A DNA stretch of 64,000 bases from Erigeron canadensis (Eukaryota > Streptophyta > Magnoliopsida > Asterales > Asteraceae): assembly GCF_010389155.1 (NCBI RefSeq), contig NC_057761.1, positions 55,612,587 through 55,676,586 of the forward strand. Reading direction: 5' to 3'. A program made the translations under genes and the position numbers. The notes under the pieces were generated by a model that did no database searches, was not told the origin of the DNA, and saw only the letters and a program-made list of their open reading frames with translations. This document shows positions 33,868 through 46,100 of the stretch, one piece after another; position 1 is the stretch's first letter, and each line of letters opens with the position of its first letter.

Positions 33868-36800
33868 TTAGCCTTTCATGGGCTTTAGTCCCATTCCCAT
33901 TGACGACTTCTGAACTAACTCTCCGCTTAAGCCTTTTGTTAGCGGATCCGCGATATTATCCTTTGACTTCACGTAGTCAACAGTGATAATACCCATAGAG
34001 ATTAGTTGTCGTACCGTATTATGTCTACGTCTTATATGTCTATTCTTACCATTATACATTGTGCTATAAGCTCTGCCAATTGTTGATTGGCTATCACAAT
34101 GTATACATATGGCCGACACCAACTTGGGCCATCTTGGTATATCCTCAATAAACTGACGTAGCCATTCTGCCTCTTCACCCGCTTTATCTAAAGCGATGAA
34201 CTCTCATTCCATCGTGGATCTAGCAATAACCGTTTGCTTAGACGATTTCCACGATATGGCTGCCCCTCCAAGTGTAAATACATACCCACTTGTTGCTCTG
34301 GAATCATTCGTGTCAGATATCCAATTTGCATCACAATGTCCTTCAATCACTGCTGGATATCTGCCATAATGCAAGCCATAATCACGAGTGTACCTTAAAT
34401 ACCGAAGTAACCTGGTCATACAATTCCAATGACTTGAACTTGGGTTACTTGTATATCTACTTAGTTTGCTAACAACATATGCCAAGTCTGGTCTTGTACA
34501 ACTCATCAAATACATTAAGCTTCCAATGATTCTTGAGTACTGTAATTGTTCAACTTGCTCTCCTCTGTTCTTTGTAAGATGTTGACTCGTGTCAATAGGA
34601 GTCCTTGCTACATTAGAGTCATTTGCATTGAACTTCTCAAGAATTTTGTCCGCATAGTGGGACTGACTTCAAACAAGTCCATCATGGGTTCGTGTGATTT
34701 GAACCCCTAAAATCAAATCTGCTAAACCTATGTCTTTCATGTCAAACCTTGCCTTTAGGAGATCTTTTGTAGACTTTATCATTTTGTCATTACTTCCAGC
34801 AATGAGCATATCATCTACATATAGGCACAAGATGACATATCCATCTAGTGTGTCTTTCACATATACACACTTGTCACATTCATTGATCTTGAACCCAGAC
34901 TTAAGCATGACATTATCGAATTTTTCATGCCATTGTTTGGGAGCTTGTTTTAATCCATACAAAGACTTAACAAGCTTACACACTTTCTTTTCTTGCCCAA
35001 GAGCTATAAATCCCTCAGGTTGCTCCATGTAAATCTCTTCCTAAAGATTTCCATTCAAGAAAGCGGTTTTCACATCCATTTGGTGAACTTCCAAATTTCT
35101 AATGGCGGCAATGGCAAGTACCAACCTGATCGAGGTTATTCGAGTTACCGGCGAATATGTATCAAAATAATCAAAGTCCTTTCGCTGTTTGTAACCTTTG
35201 ATCACCAATCTTGCCTTATATTTGTCAATGGAGCCATCTGACTTCAATTTCCTCTTGAAGATCCATCGATAACCTAGTGGATTACATCCCGGAGGAAGAT
35301 CCACTAGCTCCCAAGTATGGTTTTGTAAAATAGAATCTATTTCACTTTTGATGGCTTCCCTCCACTGAGGCCCTTCTGAGGAAGTTACCGCTTCACGGTA
35401 AGTTTGAGGTTCACTTTCCACCACATAAGTGTAGAAATCAGGACCGAAAGAATTTTCTGTCTTAGCTCTTTTGCTTCGTCTAGGCTCAATTTCTTCTTCC
35501 TCAGGTTGTTCCAATTCCTCTTGAACTGGCTCATTGGGTGTCTCATCTTGGACACTTTCATTGACTACCCTAGACGAATTTCTAGATTCTTTTGCAACGC
35601 ATGGAAAGATATTTTCAAAGAATGAGGCATTCCTTGATTCCATTATCGATCCTTTATGTATATCTGGAATCTTGGATTCATGCACAAGGAAACGGTATGC
35701 ACTACTTTGATCAGCATATCCAATAAAAATGCAATCAACAGTTTTGGGTCCTATCTTTTGGGCCTTAGGTAGTGGAACAACTACTTTTTCTAGGCACCCC
35801 CACACTTTTAGATATTCATAGGATGGTTTCCTCTTCCACCATAACTCATATGGGGTCACATCCTTTTTCTTGTGGGGTATCTTATTCAAAAGATAATTTG
35901 CTGATAGAATGGCATCCCCCCACATGTTCTGATTGACACCAGAACTCACCAACATGGCATTCACCATTTCTTTCAAGGTTCAATTCTTTCGTTCTGTCAT
36001 TCCATTTGATTGAGGTGAATAAGGTGCAGTGAACTCATGTCGTATTCCATTTTGTGAACAGAATTCAACAAAAGGTGAGACATATTCACCACCTCTATCA
36101 CTTCGTACAACCTTGATTTTCCTTTCAAGTTGATTCTCAACTTCATTCTTGTAGGCAACAAAAGTCTCAATTGCCTCATCCTTACTTTTCAGTACGTAAA
36201 CATAACAATACTTCGTATTATCATCGATAAATGTAATGAAGTACTTAAATCCATGTCTCGTGGGAATGGATTTTAGATCACACACATCTGTGTGTATCAT
36301 ATCAAGCGGTACGGTAGCTCTTTCAACCGATTTAAATGGTGCCCTTGTTAATTTGGCTTCAACACAAGTTTCACATTTATGATTTGAGTCAATATGAAAG
36401 TTTGGTATGCTATTCAATTTAATCAAACAACGAATGGAATTAAAATTGACATGACCAAGTCGACCATACCACACATTAGAAGACTCAAGCAAGTAAGCAG
36501 AATTAGTACCGGTCTTATTCATTCCATTGATAGCAATTACATTCATTTTGAACATACCATTGAGGGCATAGCCCTTACCAACATACAAACCATTTTTGGT
36601 CAACACGACCTTATCAGACTCAACACAATTTTGAAACCAAACTTGTTCAACTGATAACCAGACACAAGATTCTTGCGAATCTCTGGAACATACAACACAT
36701 TCTGCAGAGTGAGTTCTTTTCCAGAAGTCATCTTCAAGATCACATTACCCTCGCCTTTCACATCAGCAGTGGCGGAGTTTCCCATAAAGAGCTTTTCACC

Positions 36801-37937
36801 ATTAGTGACCTCCTTAAAGGTGTTGAGCAGATTCTTATCAGAGCAGATGTGGCGGGTGGCACCGGTATTAACCCACCATTCCTTGGTATTAAAACCAACC
36901 AAGTTAACTTCAGAGATCATCATAGTAAGATCATAGACCATAGCTACCAAATTATCCACATCAACCATGTTAGCTTGGCGAGTAGTCTCTCTTTTGGGCT
37001 GCCTGCATTCATTTGCCCTATGACCTGGCTTGTCACAATTGTAGCAGGTGCCTTGGAATTTCTTTTTCATAATTCCACCTTTGGCTCCAAGATTTGGACC
37101 TTTCCCTCTGCCTTTCTTCTCAACCCGTCCCTTGCCTTTGTTACTACGTGAAGATTGACCACTTTCAACAACATTAGCCTTTCCTGATTTTGGGACATCG
37201 CTTTGCTTTTGAGCAATTTTGTTGTCTTTTTCAATACGAAGACGAACAACGAGATCTTCAATGGTCATCTCCTTTCTCTTATGCTTGAGATAATTCTTGA
37301 AATCAATCTAACTTGGTGGCAGTTTCTCTATCATGCAAGCAACTTGGAATGTCTCGCTCAGTGTTATTCTTTCAGCATGAATTTCATGGAGCATAATCTG
37401 CAAATCTTGAATTTGACTCATGACAGTTTTTGAATCAACCATCTTGAAATCCAAGAATTTAGCCACCACAAATTTCTTGGTGCCAGCATCCTCTATTTTA
37501 TACTTACGCTCTAATGCCCATAATTCTTTGGCAGTCTTGATTTTGCAATAAACATTATAGAGTGAGTCCACCAAGCCATTCAGGACATAATTGCGGCACA
37601 AAAATTCAGAATGATTCCAAGCTTGAATCGCGCTCACAATTTGAGCATCCATCCCCCCTTCAGAGACTTGGGGAGCGGTTTCAGTCAGAAACCTCGCAAG
37701 GTTCAACGTTGTCAAATAAAAGAACATCTTTTGTTGCCAACGTTTGAAGTTTCCACCATCAAATTTTTGAGGTTTTTTGGCCTGAGTTGCCACCGCAGTA
37801 GGCAATGGTGGAACTACCATGGAGGTAACAGAGACAACAGATGTCATAATCGCAGACACATCAGGAGCTGCAGAGACACCAGAAATGGGAACACCAGTAG
37901 AGGGAATAACAGAAAACATGGGTTGAGATTTCATTCT
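33868..37937 (-). pseudogene. copia gag-pol polyprotein, broken
   Basis: Reading on the minus strand: gag begins at about 37935 (MKSQPMFSV) and carries a zinc knuckle [14 protein letters not shown] near 37050. The protease motif reads [11 protein letters not shown] near 36850, with Asn where the family has the catalytic Asp. The integrase has RLGHVNF, CETCVEAK, IHTDVCDL and SDRGGEY (36500-36090). Reverse transcriptase shows YVDDMLIAGS near 34810, and RNase H shows CDANWISD near 34320 with DPLTKGL near 33950. Breaks are a stop at 37309, a one-base loss near 36610, and stops at about 35985, 35038, 34669 and 34210. Two stops fit C-to-T or G-to-A decay, the others do not. Confidence 0.92.
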
Positions 37938-37996
37938 GAAAGAACAACAGAACAAGTTAATAACAAAACGTGTTATTAAATAAATCTGTTTAAGTT

Positions 37997-38743
37997 TGTT
38001 GGAAATTCTGAATAAAATACTTGTCATCACTTTACTAATTACAATACAATGAAAATAAATAAGCAAAGTAAAATAACAAGAATATGATGTGAAACTGAAT
38101 ATGAGCAACAATTGGTTCTAATCCTGCAGAAGATAACAAAATAGTAACAATAACTGTAAAGGAACCGGGCTTGTGTTTGACACAATTCCCTTAAACAGAT
38201 TCGTCGTCTGTTCCCAGGGTACACCGGCTCAAAGCAGAGTACTGCTGGACTTAAACACTTGCCAGAAAGATGAACGGAACACGGGGATGGGATGCTATTT
38301 CAGAGAATTATAATGAGTTTTCTATGTGTGTTTTTCTCATATAATTCATGTATTTTTCATATATTCTTCCAAGAACCAAAATGGTCCTTTTATACACACC
38401 AAATAGAAATGAAACTCATTTCATAATCAATATCAATAAATTGGTGTAATGTTAATTGCAATTTATTATACGTTATGGAATACGTATTAGTGAATATGAC
38501 TTTCAACTTGCACATAATTATGATATACATAAATCATACGTTATGAAGTTTTACTTCCAATTTTGCAATTAACACACCTTTGAGATTGACATTCATTCAC
38601 TTTTAACTCAATTTGGACATGTCTTAATTTATTGTATAGTCTTGGTCAGAGACTACACACACATCAAAAGGTTCTCAATATATGTCATTCGATCATATAT
38701 TTATCGATGTCCAAAGTTAGGAAAATACTCACTTTTTCCAACA
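37997..38743 (-). repeat. 5' LTR of the copia element
   Basis: Nearly identical to the 3' LTR, with an intact TG...CA pair. Directly inside it, on the minus strand, the sequence is AACTTAAACAG, not the TGGTATCAGAGC initiator-tRNA site usual for plant copia elements. Confidence 0.92.
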
Positions 38744-38748
38744 GTAAT

Positions 38749-39118
38749 TTTAAGGGTAAAATGGGGACACAGTAACACATAACTATTCATGTTTTAAAGA
38801 ATGGACATTTTTAAATTTTTTTTTTAACAGAAATGGTAACGAATACAAAATAAATTGGGAGTTCGGGACACAAGAAAAACAGTATATGTACATTAAATAA
38901 AATTGTTCCTGTTGATTTAAACTTCACAAGATCCCTCTTTTCTTCTGTCTTTTATTAATAGGACCAACGAGGTACTTGATGACACACTTCACACATGGAT
39001 CCATTGCTATTGAACATTGTTTTTTTATAGAGACTAAATATTAATGTGTTACACTTCACACAGATACATAAAATTAAAATGATCAAAATCTACAAAACCC
39101 CCCCAAATTTATATTGGT
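38749..39118. other. 3' flank of psbS
   Basis: AT-rich, no gene. The copia element inserted about 370 bp beyond the psbS stop codon. Confidence 0.5.
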
Positions 39119-40635
39119 TTACTCTTCATCCTCGTCAGTGACGAATTTTCCAGTACCAGGATTCAAAGCAGCAACAAAGAAGAAAGCGACATTGAACAAC
39201 ACAAGTGGTTCAATCTCGCTTATTGGGAGCCCGGTCTCAATGTTTAGTTGTGCTAGAGCTCCCTTCCCTGTGATGATTTCACCTATCAACGAAAAAGCGA
39301 TACCCAATTGGGCCAATCTTCCTACAAATAGCTCGTTCGACTTGGTGAACCCAAACAATGGACCTATACATACAAGACAATTTTTCAAAAACTTGTCAGT
39401 TACATGGAATCTATACTGCATAGTAGTTTTTGTATTCACATTGTAATATATATTGACGTAAAGTTATGCGAGATGTCCATCAACAAATAATATTTGTTAG
39501 AATCCCATCAATTTTATTAATTAGGTGTCATTTGATTGGTTAATAGGTGAGTTATCTTTTAGAGGAAGACAAAGATAAAGATACCTCCTTCGCTAAGTCC
39601 CAATGCTGAGCGGAAACCTTTTCCTGGGGCAATAACGGCCTTGTCAAGTCCGGTAGGCTCATCAACGAACTTGCCACGGTCACCCAAAGCTCCGATGGCT
39701 CCAAGGAGGGTAAACAGGATGAAAAAGAGAAGAAGAGGCTCGGCTTCATAAATCGGAATACCAGTTTCCAAATTGAGTTGTTGTAAAATACCCTTTCCGG
39801 TTATTGCCTCTCCCAACAATGATGCCTACAAATATCATAACGCTAACCGTAAGGCTACAAGTTATGTTGTTGTTACTAAGATATAATTGTAAATGAGCAT
39901 AGATGTACTTACAGCGAAACCAATCATAGCAACACGGCCAACAAAGAGCTCGTTTTGCTTGGTAAATCCTATACCTCCAGATGTTCCAAAAATACCATCT
40001 TCTACTTTTGGCTTGGGTGCCGGTGCTGCCTGTTTATGTTTCCATAACATCGAAATTTTTGATGAGATTCATTATAATAACATAAATCATATGCCAATGT
40101 TACATACAATGTTACTATACGTTTAATTGTTTATATTCCTACTACCATTTGAACAAAAAATTCAATTCAAAATAGGATTGAAAAGTTATTAAGATCTAAA
40201 AATTAGCCAGCTGGCAAGGTCCGAACAAGTAAGACATGGACTATTTTGGACATTATGATAGTATGATGCCACTAACTTGTCATAAGTGTAAGTAATGACG
40301 AAAATGACAAAGATTAATAAACACATGTTACAATTAAACTATCAAAACCGGTCACTAATGACTTATTAACGGTCTATTAAACAAATATAGTAGTATATAT
40401 GTAACACGAAAAAAAATGAAAATAACAAACCAATTAGTACCTTCTTGACGGGAGCTTTAGTTTTGGGTTTAAAGAGAGCAACGGGGCTCGTAAACGACGT
40501 CCTAGCCGGAGACGAAGTACATGGGAGACATGGAGGGAGTAAAAGATATGAGAAAGGTTTAGGTCTAAGAGATTGAAGCAATGGTTGGCCTGAAATTATG
40601 GAGTTAGAAGATGTCAACAACATTGTTTGAGCCAT
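39119..40635 (-). CDS. psbS: PsbS, photosystem II 22 kDa protein (non-photochemical quenching)
   Basis: Four exons join in frame: 40635-40441, 40029-39913, 39825-39585 and 39363-39119. All have GT/AG borders, giving 265 aa, the normal precursor length. Exon 1 is a Ser/Pro-rich plastid transit peptide (MAQTMLLTSSNS...). The mature protein shows the internal duplication of PsbS: GFTKQNELFVGRVAMIGFA with LNLETGIPIYEAEPL in the first half, and GFTKSNELFVGRLAQLGIAF with LNIETGLPISEIEPL in the second, four membrane helices in all. PsbS senses lumen acidification through conserved lumenal glutamates, which are present in both halves, and triggers energy-dependent quenching in the thylakoid membrane. 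It ends in the acidic tail TDEDEE. The gene is single and intact; its Arabidopsis counterpart is NPQ4. Confidence 0.97.
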
Positions 40636-42362
40636 TATTTCTATATATTAACGGCTACCTTCTTTTCTCTAGCCCTCCTTTGAAAAGAAAAAAAAAAAAA
40701 GATTTTGTCAGTCTTTGCTTATAGTAATTTATTTATGATGATGAAGTTGTTTTTGATAGATGGTTATTATTTGGTATGAATATAGAAAAAGATATGTGTA
40801 GGAAAATGTGTGTTGAGGAATAGATGAGGATAGGATATGGTCACTTTGTGAAAGGGCAAATTGAAGACCACGTTTCTTTGTAATCTGCACTTACACTTGC
40901 CTCCCTCACAGTTTGTGTATACTTCTATTTTGCATCATAATATCCCTTTATTTTTCGAAGTCTTTTTTTTTTTTTTTAAGGTCTACAACGATACTTGTAC
41001 TTTGCATGTGTGTGTGGTTGGTGATGAATGGACCCTTTGGTTTGTTTGTTTTTTTCCCCGTATTTGTGATGTTTATTGAAAAGTATATTCTACCAGTTGT
41101 GTGTTTTTCTTGAGTCCAAGTGTCGACAACTGACAATTAAGGGGAATGCAATATGTCTTTTAGCTTTAATTTCACTTGGTAAGTACTTTTTCTACGTGGA
41201 TTTCCAAGAGTGTATTCTCTATTCCCTCTAAAACATACAAAGAAAAAAAAAAAAAAAGTGGTGAAAGCCTTGTGTATAAACATACATGCTCATCATTTAA
41301 TCATCTGCAAATATCATTCATAGCATCATTGCACAACTTGGAATAAAACCCCTTAAAAGACATAATGATAATCGGGATAATCCATGTCGCACCAGAATTT
41401 GAGATTAAGTGACCCATTTTTCATATTCTACACACTCAAAACAAACTATGGAATAAAATAAATCAACTAAAGTGTGTCATAAATGTGAGTAATTTTAATC
41501 GGGTGTTTGAGATTTATTTTATTGAGGTTGTAAAACACAATTAATCAGAAAATATATTATTTTGAAAAAAAATATATAGTATAGTTTTTCAAAAGAACTG
41601 GTTATATCAGTGAAAGATATAGATCCAAAAAATATATAAGTTTTCGCAAGCTCTACACCAATAAAAGAGTGTCATGTGTCACTTACATTTTTTTTTATCA
41701 AAAAGTGCCAAATAGTAAGGAGTTGTGTCAAAAAGTAAAAAATGTCAAATAATTTTTATATTTTTAGTCTATGAAGATATAATTAAAATATTACATATTT
41801 AATCTCTAAAATAACAAATAGTTCAAGTTAATTATACATTTAGTTATTGAAATTGCCAAAAATTTAAAAAAACTTGTGAGATCAATGGACCTGGGTTGTG
41901 CCCGACATATAAGCCTAGTTGGCTGAAACTTTGGTATATGGATTTTGAAAACCATGATTAATGTATTATGTTTGTAATCTAACTCTAGGAGTTGTGTTTT
42001 TAAAAATGTATCGTGTTTGTTTTTATTAATATATTGTATTTTTATTTTTTTTACTAATGTATTGTGTTTTTTATTTAATTAAAGTGTGATATGTTATTTT
42101 AATTTAGTGTATTTTATAGGTAGAAAAAGGATAAAAAAATAAAAAGTTAAAAAAAACCCAAAAAGTGTTCCACTCTCTCCCAACGTTCATATGCATCGGC
42201 TCCACTAGATCCATTTTAGCTGTATAATGCTCCTTGTCATTTTTACCAAGTTGTGAGGGTAGGAGAACCAATGTATCAAAATGAACCGACAGAGAAACGG
42301 AGCAAAAATATCAATTACACCTTCATCCGAATATGCTTTTCTAAAATGCAACTTTAAAAATA
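40636..42362. other. psbS upstream region and intergenic DNA
   Basis: The psbS leader on the minus strand is purine-rich, with a possible TATA-like TATAAGCA near 40717-40724. A T-run/A-run pair is at 40963-40979 and 41239-41255. The three mutually overlapping 60-70-aa frames at 40861-41136 are not genes. Nothing is recognised from 41260 to 42270. Confidence 0.45.
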
Positions 42363-42859
42363 GAGAAAATAGTCTAAATAACCAAAAACCATCTTCAATA
42401 TACAAAAATACTCAATTTTTTTTCAATTCACCAAAAATACCCATAAAATCGCAAGACTTCAAGGAGGAGATGCGGATCGCAAAAACTGCTTGCAGATCGC
42501 AAGGAATCCTTGTGATTCTCAAGCAAGGCTTGCGATCCGCAAGCAAGCCTTGTAATCCGCAAGCAGTTCTTGCGATCCGCAAACAATGCTTGCAATTTTG
42601 ACTTTTTTTTTTACTTATGGATAAAATTTTTTGTGAGATTTTCTTGACTTTTTTGACTTATGGATTAGTCAAAAAAAAGGTCAAAATCGCAAGCTTTCCT
42701 TCCGGATCGCAAGCCTTGCTTGAGAATCGCAAGGAGTCCTTGCGATCCGTATCTTATCCTTGTAGTCTTTCGATTTTATGGGTATTTTTAATGAACTCGA
42801 ATAAAGTTGGGTATTTTCGTATATTGAAGATGGTTTTTGGTTAGTTAGGCTATTTTCTT
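42363..42859. mobile_element. Mutator-like MITE with internal array
   Basis: Terminal inverted repeats of about 100 bp: the left end GAGAAAATAGTCTAAATAAC and CCAAAAACCATCTTCAATAT correspond to the reversed right end (GTTAGGCTATTTTC, ATATTGAAGATGGTTTTTGG). The flanking 9-bp duplication TTAAAAATA (42354-42362 and 42860-42868) has the size made by Mutator-type transposases. The interior carries a 20-bp-period array (separate entry). The 106-aa and 75-aa frames here are readings of the array, not genes. Confidence 0.75.
42471..42595 (+). repeat. 20-bp tandem array built on TTGCGATCCGCAAG
   Basis: Six consecutive 20-bp units, for example TGCGATCCGCAAGCAAGCCT and TGTAATCCGCAAGCAGTTCT, each containing the partly palindromic word CTTGCGATCCGCAAG. 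A shorter reversed set (TCGCAAGCC, CTTGCTTGAGA, ATCGCAAGGAGTCC) lies at 42685-42750 in the other arm. Confidence 0.75.
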
Positions 42860-43054
42860 TTAAAAATATATAAATTAATTAAATTTAAAGATACAATCAC
42901 AAACAGTCATTAAATTTCATTATATACCCTGCGCAACGTATACCCTTTAGTTAAACAAAACAAATGTTAAAAAAATGAAAAAACCAAAAAAGTTTATTCT
43001 AAAATTAGGAAATTAAAAAGGCCAAGTGGCCATCTTAAAGTGTTACCAGGAAGG

Positions 43055-43062
43055 TATATAAA
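43055..43062 (+). promoter_or_regulatory. TATA box of the EXO70 gene
   Basis: TATATAAA followed by GGGTTCCTTCATAC, 145 bp upstream of the start codon and followed by a C/T- and A-rich leader, as is normal for a plant promoter. Confidence 0.55.
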
Positions 43063-43199
43063 GGGTTCCTTCATACTTCATTTTCCCATTTCGTTTCTAT
43101 CATCATTCCAAATTAAACACTTTCATAACAGAAAAAAAAACACACACAACTGCAAAAATCAGAGATCAGAAACTATATATAAGAATTAGATTAGAATAA

Positions 43200-46100
43200 A
43201 TGGGGTTTGATGATGTTACAATGGAAGCCTTACGTGATCGAGCCCATACAATGAGAGATTGCCTCTCTAGAAGCCAAATCATCACCGATAACATGACCTC
43301 CATTCTCGGCTCCTTTGATCTCCGTCTTTCCGCTCTTGAAACCGCCATGCGCCCGACCCAGGTTTCGTTTTTTTTTTTTTTCTACATATATATTTACGAT
43401 ATACCGCTAGCTCCAATGAATTCTTCCTCAATATATTATATTGAAATCTTCAATGTTAGTTCTGTTTTATGAATAGATTAAAACACATTCAATGAGGAGA
43501 GCACATGAAAACATTGATAAAACTTTGAAGTTTGCTGATGCTGTTTTAGTCCAGTTTGATCTTGTTAAACAGGTTAACCCCGTACCTGCTTTCACACATT
43601 CAACGCGGTTAATTTGTTAAATATGTAACGAACTCGTATGTAAGTGATCTTTAATTAATAGCCCAATGTTAATGTTGTGGAAAGTCTACTACATACAATT
43701 ATATATGGTAATGTTATAAAAGATTGTTACATCAGATGCTTAAAAAAATTAGCATTACGTACATAACAATTTGGTGAAATAAAGAAAGCTCATTACCTTT
43801 CACATTTGTTGTGAATAAACTATTAGTAATTGTTATGACCTTACGATGTTTTATTTGAACTTTATGGATGTAATGTGAAATTTGTAGGCTGAGGCTGAAG
43901 TTATGAGAGGTCCACATGAAGATTTAGAGAGTTATTTAGAAGCTGTGAATCAGTTGAAACAAACTGTTCGATTTTTTAGCACTAATAAAAACCTCAAAAG
44001 TAGCATTGGGGTGATTACACAATGCACAACCTTACTTCAAAAGGCTTCATTTATGCTTGAAGAAGAATTTCGGCAACTATTGACCGCTTGCAGGTATGAC
44101 ATCTATCTATGTCTATATCGATATTTATATCCTTTTTTATTTCTTATTTAGCTCATGAAGTTTGTTATGTGTTTCTTATGATATTGCTTAGCTATCAACA
44201 TTCTTAATCGGTTTGTGTTAATTGGCTTTTAATTCAGTAAACCAGTTGAACCTGATCGGCTATATGACTGCCTGCCTGCTAATCTTAGACCAACAACTGC
44301 TCAAGGTGAAGGTGGCAAGAAACATTCTTCAGATCACCATAAAAGTTCAGAAAATGCTGTTTACGGCGTTCCAACTATTGTACCGCCTAAAGTTATACCA
44401 TTGTTGAATAATCTAGCCAACCAAATGTTCCAAACTGGGCAACAACAGCAAGTATTTATTATTTACAAGTAAGAGCAAATCCAGTATGTCTAGTTACATT
44501 GATCGTAAGGTTTCCTTTCATTGATAATTTATTCATGATCCTGCAAATTGGAAATTCATATTTGAATTCTTATCTTTAGAGAAGCTCGTTCTTTATGTAT
44601 GGAGAGCACTCTTAAAAAACTCGGAGTAGAAAAGCTCGGTAAAGATGATGTTCAAAAGATGCAATGGGAGGTTTTGGAGGCTAAAATAGGAAATTGGATT
44701 CATTTTGTGAGAATTGCTGTAAGAAGTTACAAGATGGCCTAATATATGATATATTGATCCATATTCCTTTAGAAGTGGCAATTTTGACCCATTTGCTAAC
44801 AAATGGGTAATGTTTGATCCCTAACGGGTCAAATGGGTACAAACATAAATTAAGCTATCCAAAGTGTATTTTTAATCCATACAACCTCCTAATATTTTTT
44901 ACTCAAGTTTATTTATGTAGTACTAGTTTCAAAACATAACCATTTATCACAATCCCTTTAAAAATGGATAATTCTGTGTTTACAAAGTGACCCATACTGT
45001 TTTGACCCGCACCATAAAATTATTGCTTTCACAAATTTACCATACCGCTTGCCCCGCCCAATTTTCCACCTCTAATTTCCTTCTTTGCAATGTGGGGTGG
45101 CTAACATTTATTGTAACAAAACAGGTAAAAGTGCTATTTGCTGCAGAAAGGAAAGTATCTGATCAAGTTTTTGAAGGAATGGAATCATTTATGGATCAGT
45201 GTTTTGCAGAAGCAACTGCAAGCAGTGTGTCTCTACTACTTAGCTTTGGAGAAGCCATTGCTAAAAGCAAGAGGTCCCCTGAAAAGTTATTTGTTTTGCT
45301 TGATATGTACGAGATTATGAAAGAGGTTCAACCGGAGGTACTAATTTATTAAAGCTAGAGATCGCAATGTAATTTCTTTTATTCGCGGGAATCAGTAACA
45401 GACTAACAACAACTTAATTGCCTGCTTCTAATAATATGATTATCTGACAGTTCAATACAATATACGGAAGTACTTCTGGTGCTGAAATGCGGGAATCAGT
45501 ATCTGCTTTAACAAAACGCTTAGCTGAGACGGCTCAAGAGACTTTTGTTGACTTTGAGGAAGCGGTTGAAAAAGATGCCACAAAAACTGCTGTTCTTGAT
45601 GGAACTGTCCACCCTTTGACTAGTTATGTTATCAATTATGTCAAGTTCTTATTTGAGTAAGTTCTAATCTTTCATATTTGATAAACATAGTTATAGTTTA
45701 AGTTAAGGTTGTGATAGTTGTAACACTTGTTTATGGTGCAGTTACCAGTCAACATTGAAGCAACTGTTTCTAGAGTTTGGAGAAGTTAATCCAGATGCCC
45801 AACTGGGAAAGATAACTACAAAAATAATGCAGGCTTTACAAAATAATCTAGACGGAAAATCTAAACAGTACAAAGATCAAGCTCTAACCCAATTATTTAT
45901 GATGAACAATATCCACTACATGGTTAGATCTGTGAGAAGGTATCCTTATAATCTTCTTAGTATCTTTTGTTAAATTTTGTTATGTGAATAAGATGATCTC
46001 TTTGTATAGGTCTGAGGCAAAAGATACGTTAGGTGATGACTGGGTCCAGATCCACCGCCGGGTTGTCCAGCAGCATGCCAATCAGTATAAAAGAGTTTGT

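Larger units (their letters stand above)
32547..38743 (-). mobile_element. Full-length Ty1/copia retrotransposon, coding region damaged
   Basis: Two LTRs of 749 and 747 bp (32547-33295 and 37997-38743) enclose gag-pol on the minus strand. The 5-bp target duplication GTAAT is perfect (32542-32546 and 38744-38748). By eye the LTRs differ at about eight positions plus one 2-bp gap, roughly 1%, so insertion was recent. The order protease, integrase, reverse transcriptase, RNase H defines Ty1/copia. A polypurine tract (CATGTGGGGGAT on the minus strand) abuts the 3' LTR. Several in-frame stops, one frameshift and a changed protease active site mean that this copy cannot make a working polyprotein. 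Confidence 0.95.

Noticed and set aside
34730..36936. Several 80-100-aa plus-strand frames
   Set aside because: They are antisense shadows of copia integrase, reverse transcriptase and gag.
42281..42601. 106-aa plus-strand open frame
   Set aside because: It runs through the TIR and 20-bp array of a Mutator-like MITE and reads the repeat; no protein features.
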